Positions 46,702 through 56,845 of a stretch of 64,000 nt of DNA are shown piece by piece; positions within the stretch are counted from its first letter, which is position 1, and each line of letters starts with the position of its first letter. The stretch is from Bacteroidota bacterium (GTDB taxonomy: Bacteria > Bacteroidota > Bacteroidia > AKYH767-A > OLB10), in the NCBI GenBank assembly GCA_016717325.1, contig JADKFV010000020.1, positions 1-64,000 of the forward strand, in the 5' to 3' direction. Made by a program: the position numbers and the translations under genes. Under the pieces are notes generated by a model, which ran no database searches, was not told the origin of the DNA, and saw only the letters and a program-made list of their open reading frames with translations.

Positions 46702-48444
46702 TTACTTCACAAACCTCCCTTTAAAAACATAGCCTCCACTATCAACAAAGCAAGAATAAAACCCCGAAGGCAAATCGCTTACATTTATACTACGTATACA
46801 TCCACCGTTAACAACAGTATTCGTTTTTTTTACTTCACGGCCAAGCGCATCTGTAAATATTATTTTGGCTTGTGTAAGCGGCATAGGTAAGCCACAAATA
46901 TTGAGGATACCCTGTGCAGGATTAGGAAATAATTGCAAAGGCGGTAAATCCAATAACTGCACACCACCTGCCGCATACAAACTATCAACCTTGAAACGCA
47001 ATACCCATAAATCAGGATTAGTGTAAGGAGGAGTGCTATCAAATAATTGCACCGTTTTATAATAGCCAGTATCTGAAAAGGAAGTACCTGAGATTATATA
47101 GCTGCTGTCATCTAATTCAACAATTCCGGCTGCATATTCTTCAGAACCACCACCAATGGTTACATCCCATACTTTGTTGTAATTATTATCGAGCTTTATC
47201 GCCCAATAATCCAAGCTTCCGTTTAAAGCATTGCTAGATTTATAAAGCCCCGAATCGGAATTGCTTGTTCCTAATAATACATAGCCACCATCCATACTTC
47301 GACAAACATCAACAAGCAAATCCCCACTACTGCCTCCTATGGACATATCCCAAAGATAATTACCCATACTATCTAACTTGACAAGCCAAAAGTCATTAGA
47401 ACCGTTCGTGACCGATTGATGTTCAAATGCAATTGTATCACTTGCGTTTTGTGCGAATACATCGTACCCGCCATCGCTATTATTTCTAAAAAGTCGAATA
47501 GGAATTTCAATTCCGGGCGACCCAATTCTTTTTTGCCATACAATATTACAATTATTATCACTTACCCCGGCCCATATATCAACTTTACCACGCGAGGGTT
47601 CGGTTATATCGAACCCAATATTTGAGTTTGTTTGCGCCATCCATAACAGTCGTGGGTCGATGCCATTATCACCAAAAATAAATCCCACCTCCACGCTATC
47701 CCCACCCAATCGACAATCGCTTATTTTATTCATCATGGTATCGAATTGCATAATATATAAATCACTATTGTACGCATTTATTATATTGAAAGGATGCGTT
47801 GTAATATCGCCCGAACTATCGGCATCTGTAGCCCCTGCAATAAAAACATTTTCTCCTTTTTGGATAAATGATTCTGCGCCATCTCTATCAAAAGAGCCAT
47901 ACATGCTATCGCCTGTTTGCACCAAATTGCGATCGGTATACAGCACCCAAGCATCGGCATTTAATATTTGATTGCCAACTTCCAAAGTATCGTGCATAAA
48001 TTTTGTTTGCGAGCAGCCTATGCCCGATTTGTTTTCTGTAAGAAATACCAGCCTATCGTTATTAAGTGCACCCATACTATTGTAAACATAGCTTTCGGAA
48101 GGAATGTACCATTGAGGTAATTTTCCCGTGGCAATGCGTGTTTGTGAAACAAGGGCGCCCATAGTATCTAATTTTAATAACAAATTGTTAGGGTATATCC
48201 CTGTAAATGCATCGGTACAAAAATGTGTGGTAATATTCCCGCTCGAATCACTACCTGTGCTACCAGCCAAATAAATGTCGTTTCCTACATTTAATAAATT
48301 ATTCCATCCGGTCCCGTTGCCTTCTCCTTCGTATCCACCATAACCTTTTTGCCAAATAATGTTGGGATAATATATAGCAGTTTGTGCGATAATTATTTCA
48401 AAAAATATAAAATACACAACCACGGAAACAATAATTTTTTTCAT
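46702..48444 (-). CDS. T9SS-sorted secreted protein
   Basis: About 580 residues. The ATG at 48444 opens MKKIIVSVVVYFIFFEIIIAQ, a good signal peptide. The body has repeated blades that contain IWQKGYGGYEGE, LAGSTGSDSSGNITTH, DYWAIKLDNNYNKVWDVTIGGG and IISGTSFSDTGYY, the pattern of Bacteroidota beta-propeller reporters. The end LFPNPAQGILNICG...DALGREV...LPSGFYSCFV is a type A T9SS sorting tail. Probably a surface or released protein of unknown function. Confidence 0.85.
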   Translation of the reverse strand: MKKIIVSVVVYFIFFEIIIAQTAIYYPNIIWQKGYGGYEGEGNGTGWNNLLNVGNDIYLAGSTGSDSSGNITTHFCTDAFTGIYPNNLLLKLDTMGALVSQTRIATGKLPQWYIPSESYVYNSMGALNNDRLVFLTENKSGIGCSQTKFMHDTLEVGNQILNADAWVLYTDRNLVQTGDSMYGSFDRDGAESFIQKGENVFIAGATDADSSGDITTHPFNIINAYNSDLYIMQFDTMMNKISDCRLGGDSVEVGFIFGDNGIDPRLLWMAQTNSNIGFDITEPSRGKVDIWAGVSDNNCNIVWQKRIGSPGIEIPIRLFRNNSDGGYDVFAQNASDTIAFEHQSVTNGSNDFWLVKLDSMGNYLWDMSIGGSSGDLLVDVCRSMDGGYVLLGTSNSDSGLYKSSNALNGSLDYWAIKLDNNYNKVWDVTIGGGSEEYAAGIVELDDSSYIISGTSFSDTGYYKTVQLFDSTPPYTNPDLWVLRFKVDSLYAAGGVQLLDLPPLQLFPNPAQGILNICGLPMPLTQAKIIFTDALGREVKKTNTVVNGGCIRSINVSDLPSGFYSCFVDSGGYVFKGRFVK

Positions 48445-48458
48445 TGCATAAAATATTA

Positions 48459-48497
48459 AAACCACCTAACTTATTTTAATACTAAGTTAGGTGGTTT
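48459..48497 (-). terminator. terminator between two secreted-protein genes
   Basis: AAACCACCTAACTTA and TAAGTTAGGTGGTTT form a near-perfect 15-bp stem followed on the minus strand by a T-rich run. Confidence 0.75.
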
Positions 48498-48510
48498 GGT
48501 TAATACATAA

Positions 48511-50205
48511 TTATTGCTTTATTAAACGTATATGGTTACCGTTGGTAATATGTCGGGCAAAATAAAAGGAGTACAATTTATTGCCTTGTATTTCTTCCAT
48601 ACTCACTTGGCGGCCTATGTTATCGTAAAATACATAACTACCAATATTGGTATTTTCTGTTTCCATAAACGATTGCCAGGTGGTAGCATTTTGCAAATTA
48701 CTTTGTTCTAAAGTAGCATAACCCAAACGCGGCCCTTGTCCCTGTAAACGAATTTTATACAACATACGGTTGGCTATATTATCGCCCCACAAAAAGGCCA
48801 TGCGTCCGGTTTGTTCACCAGCAACAGATATGGTGGATTCTAATCCGCTAAATATGTTAACAAGGGACACCTCATTGTACAAATAATTTTGATAGGTTGA
48901 AAATGCACCATTGAAATTAAAATTCATATTGGGGTCAAGCGTCACGGGATTCAATTGGATAGATGCATCATAAGGATCAACATATAACATAATAGGTTTT
49001 TGCTTGCCGTTTGCATCTAAGTGTGTCCAGGCTAAAGTAATGTTACTATGGCAATCGTGCTTCAAATCGGGCGGATGTATGCAAGGTAAGCCTTGGTCGA
49101 ATGTGCATGCAGGGCGTAGATTGTCTTGGTATGTTGCTGTAGAATTATTTATTGCGCTCCACCCCGGAAAATCTTGCGCATTAGTATAAACAACTGGTAG
49201 CTGCTCAGTAATATTAGGAATAATTTCGGAGTCATAAATACTGGAAAAAGCCCCAATATCGTTCAAATCGTTTTGTACATCATGCAATTCGTAACATACA
49301 AACCAAGCACCTTTTGTATATTGAATAGTAGGAAAATCGGTTGCCAGTACAGGCCTACTTGTGGTAATTCGTGGCCAAGTTGCTTCAATAAATTGCCCAA
49401 AAACTTCTTCTCTTTCCACACTACCGGTAATGCCGTTGTTATTTATTACTGCATTTAATTTCTCCTTTTGTACAACAATATAGTCTTCGTTATTTTTTGT
49501 GCCTTTGTAGCAGTAAAGTGCCTCGGCTTGCCCAGCATTGTTTTCGGGATTAAATATGGCCACATCGGGCATCGATGCCGTTGTTGGGGTGCCAACTAAA
49601 GGGATGGTAACCGTAGTGCCATAAGTTACATTTCCATTTGCATTTACGCGCCCAGCACGAGATTTTAGTAGACCATTATCATCCCATACTATTGCAAATC
49701 TATTGCGCCTGTCACTATCAATATTTATTGCAGTATTGTTTGTAACAGCGCCCAATAAAGTAGAACTGAACAAAACAAAACCGGGGCTTGAATTACATTG
49801 GAATAATCCTGGTTGTGCTGCGGCACTGTAAATATTCAAATATACATTTCCATTGTTTTTAAAAACAACAAATGCTGCCGGAAATCCATTGTGAATGGGA
49901 AAACTATTTGCTGCAGTGTTATATACAAGGCACACATCGGGGTCGGTGGCTGTTATAGGCAATGCTATTGCTGTTTCAAATTGCACTGCATTTTGATTTG
50001 CATATTGCACCAGTAAAGTAGGCGAAGTGCCATCCCATACATAGGCTCTAAATTCATCCATTGCCGGGTCGCAAGTATAGGCTTTGGCATCGCAACCGGT
50101 ATTCACCACACTTTGGGTAAACGCAGGATTGGTTATTACTTGATTGGGGATAGTTGTTTGTGCAAACTGTGAGTATGCCATGTTGTGTAAATTTAGAAAA
50201 ATCAT
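48511..50205 (-). CDS. secreted T9SS-type protein behind a dinucleotide repeat
   Basis: 564 residues in the annotated frame, beginning MIFLNLHNMAYSQFAQ. This is a weak signal peptide because it lacks a basic start. The same frame is open upstream through an (AG)n tract and would supply Arg residues (RPLFRIIIIMIFLNL). The body contains VLVQYANQNAVQFE, VVFKNNGNVYLNIYSAA and LRPACTFDQGLPCIHPPDLKHDC; the end reads YVFYDNIGRQVSMEEIQG...HIRLIKQ, like a T9SS sorting tail. Function unknown. Start and expression may depend on the repeat length. Confidence 0.75.
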   Translation of the reverse strand: MIFLNLHNMAYSQFAQTTIPNQVITNPAFTQSVVNTGCDAKAYTCDPAMDEFRAYVWDGTSPTLLVQYANQNAVQFETAIALPITATDPDVCLVYNTAANSFPIHNGFPAAFVVFKNNGNVYLNIYSAAAQPGLFQCNSSPGFVLFSSTLLGAVTNNTAINIDSDRRNRFAIVWDDNGLLKSRAGRVNANGNVTYGTTVTIPLVGTPTTASMPDVAIFNPENNAGQAEALYCYKGTKNNEDYIVVQKEKLNAVINNNGITGSVEREEVFGQFIEATWPRITTSRPVLATDFPTIQYTKGAWFVCYELHDVQNDLNDIGAFSSIYDSEIIPNITEQLPVVYTNAQDFPGWSAINNSTATYQDNLRPACTFDQGLPCIHPPDLKHDCHSNITLAWTHLDANGKQKPIMLYVDPYDASIQLNPVTLDPNMNFNFNGAFSTYQNYLYNEVSLVNIFSGLESTISVAGEQTGRMAFLWGDNIANRMLYKIRLQGQGPRLGYATLEQSNLQNATTWQSFMETENTNIGSYVFYDNIGRQVSMEEIQGNKLYSFYFARHITNGNHIRLIKQ

Positions 50206-50232
50206 TATTATAATAATTCTAAATAAAGGTCG

Positions 50233-50259
50233 TCTCTCTCTCTCTCTCTCTCTCTCTCT
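50233..50259. repeat. (TC)13 dinucleotide tract
   Basis: 27 bases of alternating T and C, (AG)n on the coding strand of the gene at 48511-50205, between an upstream ATG (50338) and that gene. Confidence 0.95.
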
Positions 50260-50338
50260 GGGCGCGCGATAAACTAATTAATTGTTTTGAACCTGCAAGC
50301 TGTTGTTGCTTTTCAATTGTTGAATGATGTTGGTACAT

Positions 50339-50738
50339 TTTTGCTTTTTATTAAATGATTAAACAAATATAACTTGTTCATGAAAAAAGATTATCAATCA
50401 CTTTACTGCCTCGGGTGCAGAGTATCAACGGGCGTTGTTTTTATAAAAATGTGCTTGCTAATGAATGAACTTGCGCACAAAATTAAAAGATTAAATAATA
50501 TGAGCAAGTGGAGTGGAAAATATTAAATTCTTAGCAAATTAATTTAACCGTCAATTTTTGTTGACTTAAAATAAAAGTGAGGAAGATGTTTGCTTCTTTA
50601 GCTTCTGTGATTAACAGATAATGGGGTCCGAAATTTAAAAAAGCAAATTCTGCCGCTTGGAAATGAACATATATTCCAATATCTCAAAATTATTTTTAAA
50701 AACCGGACTGAATATATCTGCACTCAACAAATACTATT
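50339..50738. other. gap with no recognised feature
   Basis: AT-rich intergenic sequence before the porX 3' end. Some short ORF-like stretches but none with support; no terminator was clear. Confidence 0.35.
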
Positions 50739-52291
50739 CTATTTCGTACTCAAACTAATAATAGGTACAATCATTTCTTCGAGCGATACGCCACCGTGCT
50801 GAAACGTATCGCGATAGTATGTTACATAATAATTGTAGTTGTTGGGATAGGCAAAAAAGTCATCGCTCTTTGCAAACACAAAAGATGAGCTAACATGTTG
50901 GCGAGGTAGCATTGCATCGGCAGGGTTTTTTATTTCGAATACTTCCTTTTTATCGTACGACAAACTCTTTCCGTTTTTATACCGCAAGTTTGAATTTGTG
51001 TTTTTGTCGCCCACAATTTTTACCGCTTGCTTTACACGTATAGTTCCGTGGTCGGTGGTGATGATAAGTTTACATGGCTTTTCGGATACACGCTTCAATG
51101 CTTCGAACAAAGGCGAATTCATAAACCAACTGAGTGTAATGCTGCGATAGGATTTTTCGTTTTCGGCAAGTTCGCGAATCATTTCCATTTCGGTGCGTGC
51201 ATGCGAAAGCATATCTACAAAATTATACACTATTACATTCAATTTATTATCGGCCATACGGTGTATGTTTTCTACAAGTTCCTTACCCGATTGATGGTTG
51301 GTAATTTTTGTATACGAAAATTTATAATTCTTTCGGTTGCGTTGCAATTGGTCGGCAAGAAAATCGGGTTCGTACAAATTTTTTCCCTCATCTTCTTCGT
51401 CATTGAACCACATTTTAGGAAAACGTTTTTCGATTTCGGATGGCATCATTCCTGCAAAAATTGCATTGCGCGCATACTGTGTTGCTGTTGGTAAAATAGC
51501 GCAATACGTATCTTCTTCTGTCACTCTAAAGTATTCGCTTATCACCGGTTGAATTATTTTCCATTGATCCCAACGGAGGTTATCGATCAACACAAAATAA
51601 ATTGGTTCTTCTACGGCATCGGCCATTGGGAAAACTTTGTTCTTAAATAACTGATGCGATAGCGATGGGCCCTGGTCGGGCGTTTTGAGCCACGACACAT
51701 AATTATTTTCTACAAATTTGCTCCACATTAAATTGGCTTCGTCTTTTTGGCTTACCAATATTTCGTACATACTTTGGTCGGGGTTGCGCTCCAATTCCAA
51801 TTCCCAATACACCAATTTTTATACACATCAACCCAGTCATTATAATTGAGGCGGTCGGTAATGCGCATACCAATTTGCCTGAATTCCTGTAAGTATAGCG
51901 AATTGCTTTTTTCAGAAATAAGGCGTTTGTTATCGAGATTTTTTTTCAACGACAGCAAAATCTGATTAGGGTTTACAGGCTTAATCAAATAGTCGGCAAT
52001 TTTATTTCCAATGGCATCCTCCATTATATGTTCTTCTTCGCTCTTCGTAATCATTATCACCGGTAAATGCGATTTCAGATTTTTTATTTGCGCCAAAGTT
52101 TCCAATCCCGAAAGGCCGGGCATGTTTTCGTCCAGCAAAACAATATCGAAATCCTGGTTGCGCACTTTTTCAATTGCATCGTCACCATTATTTACCGTTA
52201 GTACATCATATCCCTTTTCGCGTAAAAAAATAACATGTGGAAGTAATAAGTCTATCTCATCATCGGCCCATAAAATTTGTGGTTTCTCCAT
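50739..52291 (-). pseudogene. porX: PorX response regulator (T9SS), split by an apparent 1-bp deletion
   Basis: The receiver domain begins at the ATG at 52291 with phospho-acceptor Asp54 in VLLDENMPG, acidic pair WADDE and Lys in YLIKP. The C-terminal PglZ/alkaline-phosphatase-like domain has IYFVLIDNLRWDQW, the nucleophile region AILPTATQYARN and ITTDHGT. As written, the first frame ends CTKYW at 51752 and the second starts at 51815. Restoring one A in the run at 51816-51820 gives DVYKKLVYWELELER and a single 518-residue protein, the normal PorX length. PorX works with PorY to control T9SS genes. Confidence 0.85.
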
Positions 52292-52424
52292 AAATAATTT
52301 TTAATTGTTTTTGTATTTCGTTTTAATAAAAATGTGGCAGTTACTTTTGCAATACGTACTAATGAGGTTTTTATTTTACAACGCACAATTGCCGAGTACA
52401 AAGAAACTCATTTTAACTGTATTT

Positions 52425-52700
52425 TAGTTATTGGTTTTTGGGTTGTTGGTTATTAGGTTAATTGGTTATTAGGTTATTGTGTTAATCAGTTATGGGTTAA
52501 AGACTATTTAGTATTTTTCTTATAAACTACGGCAATTTGAAAAGTAATCCATCATTGTGAAATACAATTTTACGAATTTCCTAAGACTTATTTTTCCAAT
52601 TTTTAAATATTACTTTTTAATTTTCAATTTTCAATTCTTAATTCTTGCTTTTCAATTCTCAATTCTTAATTTTTAATTTTCTATTCTTATTCTCCATTTT
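52425..52700. repeat. low-complexity intergenic repeats
   Basis: Runs of TTATTGGTT/TTAGGTTAATTGG and then TTTTCAATTCTTAATTC units. Similar spacers at 23836-23965 and 15895-15980. Confidence 0.5.
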
Positions 52701-52715
52701 TAATTTGTTTTACAA

Positions 52716-52723
52716 TATCTTTG
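52716..52723 (+). promoter_or_regulatory. -7 element of polA
   Basis: TATCTTTG, 26 bp before the ATG at 52750. Confidence 0.5.
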
Positions 52724-52749
52724 AAAACCTCAGACTATAAAATTATTTT

Positions 52750-55542
52750 ATGAAAAAACTTTTTCTCCTCGATGCACTGGCATTAATTTATCGATCATAT
52801 TTTGCTTTTAGTAAAAATCCTCGCATTACCAGCAAAGGTCTCAATACATCGGCCATGTTTGGTTTTACAAATACGTTGCTCGAAATATTGAACAACGAAA
52901 AACCTACACATATTGGAGTAGCTTTCGATACTTCGGCACCTACGCAGCGCCATATCGATTTTGTGGATTACAAAGCGCACCGCGAAGAGATGCCCGAAGA
53001 CCTGCGTATATCCATCCCTATTATTAAGGATATTATTCGCGCGTTTAATATTCCTGTGTTGGAATATGATGGTTTCGAAGCCGATGATATAATTGGCACA
53101 TTGGCCAAAGCCGCTGAGCGCGAGGGTTTCAAGGTGTATATGATGACACCCGACAAAGATATGTGTCAACTTGTGAGCGATAATATTTTTATGTACAAGC
53201 CGGCAAAATTTGGCAGCCCTGCCGAGGTAATGGGTGTGGCCGAGGTATTGCAGAAGTATGAAATAAAGCGTGTAGATCAGGTAATAGATATGCTTGGCCT
53301 GATGGGTGATAGTGCCGATAATATTCCCGGCATTCCTGGTGTGGGCGACAAAACCGCTCGTGAACTTTTGAAACAATATGACAATGTTGAAAATGTAATT
53401 GCCAATGCCGATAACCTCAAAGGCGCATTGCAACGCAAAGTAAAAGAAGGTGCCGAGAGTGCCATCATTTCGAAAAAACTTGCCACCATTTGGCTCGATG
53501 CCCCTGTGCCTTTTGTAGTAAGCGACCTTGTGGTAGAGCCTGTAAATAAAGAAGCCATAAAAACCATTTTTAATGAACTCGAATTTCGTCAACTTACAAA
53601 GCGTGTACTGGGCGAAGAATTGCCTCCTGCAACTACATCCTCGCAAGGAAATTTATTTGATGCTCCGGTTGAGGCTGTTGAAAATAAAATAAGCGATGAA
53701 TCCGAGGAGACGCCCGAATTAATTAATTACAAAACCATTGCCGATGTTGCACATACTTATCATTTAATTGATACAAAAGAAAAACGCGAGACATTAATTA
53801 TACAACTATTGCAACAAAAAGAAATATGTTTCGATACGGAAACAACGGGTATTGATGCCAATGTTGCCGAACTTGTAGGCATGTCGTTTTGCTACAAACC
53901 CTTCGAAGCTTATTACATTCCATTTCCTGAAAATTATGATGAGGCCACAAAAATTTTGCATGAGTTTAAACCCGTTTTCGAAAACGAAGCCATTGAAAAA
54001 ATAGGACAGAATTTGAAATACGATTTGCTCATGTTGCGTTGGTATGATATTGAAGTGAAAGGAAAATTTTTCGATACCATGCTTGCACATTATTTACTGG
54101 AGCCCGATATGCGCCACAATATGAATGTGCTTAGCGAAACATATTTGTGCTACACTCCTGTGCCAATCGAAAAACTTATTGGCGAAAAAAAAGGCGGGCA
54201 GCTGAGTATGCGCACTGTTGCTATTGAACAAATATCGGAGTATGCTGCCGAAGATGCTGATGTTACTTTTCAATTGAAAAATATTCTTGAGCCCGAGTTG
54301 AGAAAAAATAATTTGTACAAACTTTTCGAAGAAGTAGAAATTCCATTGATGAGCGTATTGGTTGCAATGGAAATGGAAGGCGTTGCCATCGATCCACAAT
54401 TTTTAAACGAGTACTCGGTGCTGTTGCAAAATGATATTGCAGTTATAGAAAAAGAAATTTACGAAGTGTGCGGCCTGCGATTTAATATTGCTTCGCCAAA
54501 GCAATTGGGCGAAGTACTTTTCGATCATTTGAAGATAGACCCCAAAGCAAAAAAAACAAAAACAGGACAGTATGCAACAGGCGAAGATGTGCTGAGCAAA
54601 CTTGCCGATAAACATGCCGCAGTTGCCAAGGTGCTCGACTTTCGCGAACTGGTAAAGTTGAAAAATACTTATGTGGATACACTACCCGAAATGATTAACC
54701 CTCGTACACATCGCGTACACACATCGTTTGCACAAGCTGTAGCGGCCACAGGAAGGTTGAGCAGCAACAATCCCAATTTGCAGAACATTCCAATACGCAC
54801 CGACAGGGGAAAAGAAATTCGTAAAGCCTTTATAGCACGCAACGAAAAATTTACGCTCATGAGTGCCGATTACTCGCAAATTGAGTTGCGCATAATTGCC
54901 GAGTTTAGCAAAGATGAAAGTATGATTGATGCATTTAAAAATGGGATTGATATTCATGCAAGTACTGCAAGCAAAGTTTACAATGTTGCCCTTGCCGATG
55001 TTACCGGTGACATGAGGCGTAATGCAAAAATGGTGAACTTCGGAATCATTTATGGTATAAGCGCTTTCGGTTTATCGCAAAGATTGAATATACCGCGAGG
55101 CGAGGCCAAAGAAATTATCGATAATTATTTTGCACAGTACCCCACCATAAAAGCATACATGGATGGCAGCATACAACAAGCACGCGAAAAAGGTTATGTA
55201 GAAACCATACTTGGACGCAAGCGATATTTGCGCGAAATAAATTCGGCAAATGCCGTAGTACGTGGTTTTGCCGAACGCAACGCTATTAACGCACCCATAC
55301 AAGGCAGTGCTGCCGATTTAATTAAAGTGGCAATGATTAATATTTACAACGAATTTCGCGCGGCTAAATTCAACACAAAAATGACTTTGCAAGTACATGA
55401 TGAACTTGTGTTTGATGTACCACTCGATGAAGTTGAAATTGTAAAACCTGTAATCAGAAAATGTATGCGCGAAGCAATTAAAATGACCGTACCCCTCGAA
55501 GTAGAAATTGGTGTGGGGCACAATTGGTTGGAAGCGCATTGA
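52750..55542 (+). CDS. polA: DNA polymerase I
   Basis: 930 residues with all three activities. N-terminal 5'-3' flap exonuclease (about 1-290, with YKAHREEMPEDLR, DDIIGTLAK, PGIPGVGDKTA); 3'-5' proofreading exonuclease whose acidic residues are retained (DTETTGID, Asp362 and Glu364); polymerase domain with motif A SADYSQIELRI (Asp707), the O-helix RRNAKMVNFGIIYG and motif C VHDELVF (Asp884). Intact exonuclease residues are worth noting because many bacteria have lost them. Single gene with its own promoter. Confidence 0.97.
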   Translation: MKKLFLLDALALIYRSYFAFSKNPRITSKGLNTSAMFGFTNTLLEILNNEKPTHIGVAFDTSAPTQRHIDFVDYKAHREEMPEDLRISIPIIKDIIRAFNIPVLEYDGFEADDIIGTLAKAAEREGFKVYMMTPDKDMCQLVSDNIFMYKPAKFGSPAEVMGVAEVLQKYEIKRVDQVIDMLGLMGDSADNIPGIPGVGDKTARELLKQYDNVENVIANADNLKGALQRKVKEGAESAIISKKLATIWLDAPVPFVVSDLVVEPVNKEAIKTIFNELEFRQLTKRVLGEELPPATTSSQGNLFDAPVEAVENKISDESEETPELINYKTIADVAHTYHLIDTKEKRETLIIQLLQQKEICFDTETTGIDANVAELVGMSFCYKPFEAYYIPFPENYDEATKILHEFKPVFENEAIEKIGQNLKYDLLMLRWYDIEVKGKFFDTMLAHYLLEPDMRHNMNVLSETYLCYTPVPIEKLIGEKKGGQLSMRTVAIEQISEYAAEDADVTFQLKNILEPELRKNNLYKLFEEVEIPLMSVLVAMEMEGVAIDPQFLNEYSVLLQNDIAVIEKEIYEVCGLRFNIASPKQLGEVLFDHLKIDPKAKKTKTGQYATGEDVLSKLADKHAAVAKVLDFRELVKLKNTYVDTLPEMINPRTHRVHTSFAQAVAATGRLSSNNPNLQNIPIRTDRGKEIRKAFIARNEKFTLMSADYSQIELRIIAEFSKDESMIDAFKNGIDIHASTASKVYNVALADVTGDMRRNAKMVNFGIIYGISAFGLSQRLNIPRGEAKEIIDNYFAQYPTIKAYMDGSIQQAREKGYVETILGRKRYLREINSANAVVRGFAERNAINAPIQGSAADLIKVAMINIYNEFRAAKFNTKMTLQVHDELVFDVPLDEVEIVKPVIRKCMREAIKMTVPLEVEIGVGHNWLEAH

Positions 55543-56051
55543 TGGGGGAGTTGAAATACTGTGCGTTAAACCCACTGTTACAATATGCAGCATCCCAGCG
55601 GGTTTTTTGTTTGGCAAAATTTTTCAGCCAAGATTTATTACGTTAGCAATAAATCTAAATGCTCGACTCAATTTTGTAAGGATAGATTTTAATCCATCCC
55701 AAAAGGGAATGCAAAAATTCAAAAACGTATAAGTTACAAAAACACATCAAGAATTTTTAAATTATTAAAAAATACTTAATAATTCAAAACCTATTAACTC
55801 AATAACCACTCTGCTGACATGAGTTGAGCCAAATATCCAAAATAGAAAGAGGAATAATAAACACAAGCATTTGAAACATATATCGTATTGCAGAGTTGTT
55901 GGAAATTTCGCCTGTAAAATTAATTGAGTAAAAATTTGTATTCATTGTTCATATTTCCAATTGAAGAGTCCATCAACAAAACCGCTGATTAGGAAACCAA
56001 TCAAAGAAGAAATTGGTTTTCAAGTGCTGTAGCAATTTCAAATTCCTTTTA
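55543..56051. other. intergenic region before the MntA/HepT operon
   Basis: About 500 bp without a gene. Contains AGATTTTAATCCATCCC near 55684, related to ATTTCAATCCATCCC near 57902, and otherwise AT-rich sequence. Confidence 0.4.
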
Positions 56052-56059
56052 TACATTTG
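56052..56059 (+). promoter_or_regulatory. -7 element of the MntA/HepT operon
   Basis: TACATTTG, 4 bp before the mntA-like ATG at 56064, suggesting a leaderless transcript. Confidence 0.5.
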
Positions 56060-56063
56060 TGCT

Positions 56064-56354
56064 ATGCGAACAAAAGATGAAATCCTGCACATTTTAAAAA
56101 GCCACAAGCAAAGGCTTAAAGAAAAGTATGGCATTATTAACTTGGCTATTTTCGGTTCATATAGTAGAGGGCAGCAAACTGAAAATAGTGATGTTGATAT
56201 TATGGTGGACTTTGATAGACCAATTGGAATTGAATTTATTGACCTGGCAAACGAAATCGAAAAATTATTAAAAACTAAAGTTGACCTTGTTTCAAGGAAT
56301 GGTGTTAGGCATCAATATTTTGAACAAATTGAGCAAGATTTAAGTTATGTCTAA
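56064..56354 (+). CDS. MntA-type nucleotidyltransferase antitoxin
   Basis: 96-residue minimal nucleotidyltransferase. GS-x10-DxD is exact: Gly31-Ser32, then Asp43 and Asp45 (GSYSRG...SDVDIMVDF). The ATG at 56064 is chosen over the upstream frame because MRTKDEILHILKSHKQRLKEKY is the family start. In known type VII systems MntA adds AMP groups to a tyrosine of its HEPN partner and so silences it. The next gene is that HEPN partner and overlaps by 8 bp. Confidence 0.88.
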   Translation: MRTKDEILHILKSHKQRLKEKYGIINLAIFGSYSRGQQTENSDVDIMVDFDRPIGIEFIDLANEIEKLLKTKVDLVSRNGVRHQYFEQIEQDLSYV

Positions 56355-56687
56355 ACGTGATGCCAAACTTTTACTTTCCGATATTTTGGATGCCATTGAA
56401 AAATCAAAAAATATACATACGGCACATCGTATCAGATATACATTAATGATTCTAAAACTATAGATGCTGTAATCCGTAATTTTGAAATAATTGGCGAAGC
56501 TGCTAACAGATTACCAATTGAATTCAAAGCACAACATCATTTAATTGATTGGTTTAGAATAATTGGTTTTCGAAATCGTATTGTTCACGACTATATGGGC
56601 ATTGACCACAAAATAGTATGGACAATAATTGAAAAGGATATAAACAATTTGTACGCAGATTTGGATACTATCTACAAAAGTATGTAA
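56347..56687 (+). pseudogene. HepT-type HEPN toxin, split by an apparent 1-bp deletion
   Basis: The frame from the ATG at 56347 (MSKRDAKLLLSDILDAIEK) stops at 56462 as written. Another frame carries YTYGTSYQIYINDSKTIDAVIRN, then IIGEAANRLP and FRIIGFRNRIVHDYMG. Adding one A to the run at 56399-56403 gives one 113-residue HEPN protein. The active site RX4HXY is intact (RNRIVHDY): Arg and His for RNA cleavage, Tyr as the AMPylation target. Confidence 0.82.
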
Positions 56688-56761
56688 ATTATCAGTTGCA
56701 AAAATAAAAGTGGACGAACTTACACAACAGTGCGAGAATACTCAAATTCACTTTCACATTT

Positions 56762-56845
56762 TTATGCTGCATTTTTCAATAATTGTTGATATTCTTTTTC
56801 TGGAATAATCACATACTTCTTTTTATCAATCGTTATTTGAGTCAT
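56762..56845 (-). pseudogene. fragment of a Phd/YefM-like antitoxin
   Basis: 27 residues starting at the ATG at 56845: MTQITIDKKKYVIIPEKEYQQL. The I-x-KKKYVIIPEKEYQQLL segment is a common opening of small antitoxins. It ends at LLKNAA soon after; no toxin follows. A remnant or a very short antitoxin. Confidence 0.4.

Noticed and set aside
50233..50259. Possible CRISPR-like short repeat
   Set aside because: It is a pure dinucleotide run with no spacers; no cas gene is present.
52795..53646. 283-residue open frame opposite polA
   Set aside because: It lies wholly inside the strongly supported polA gene and has no recognisable motif; a shadow frame.
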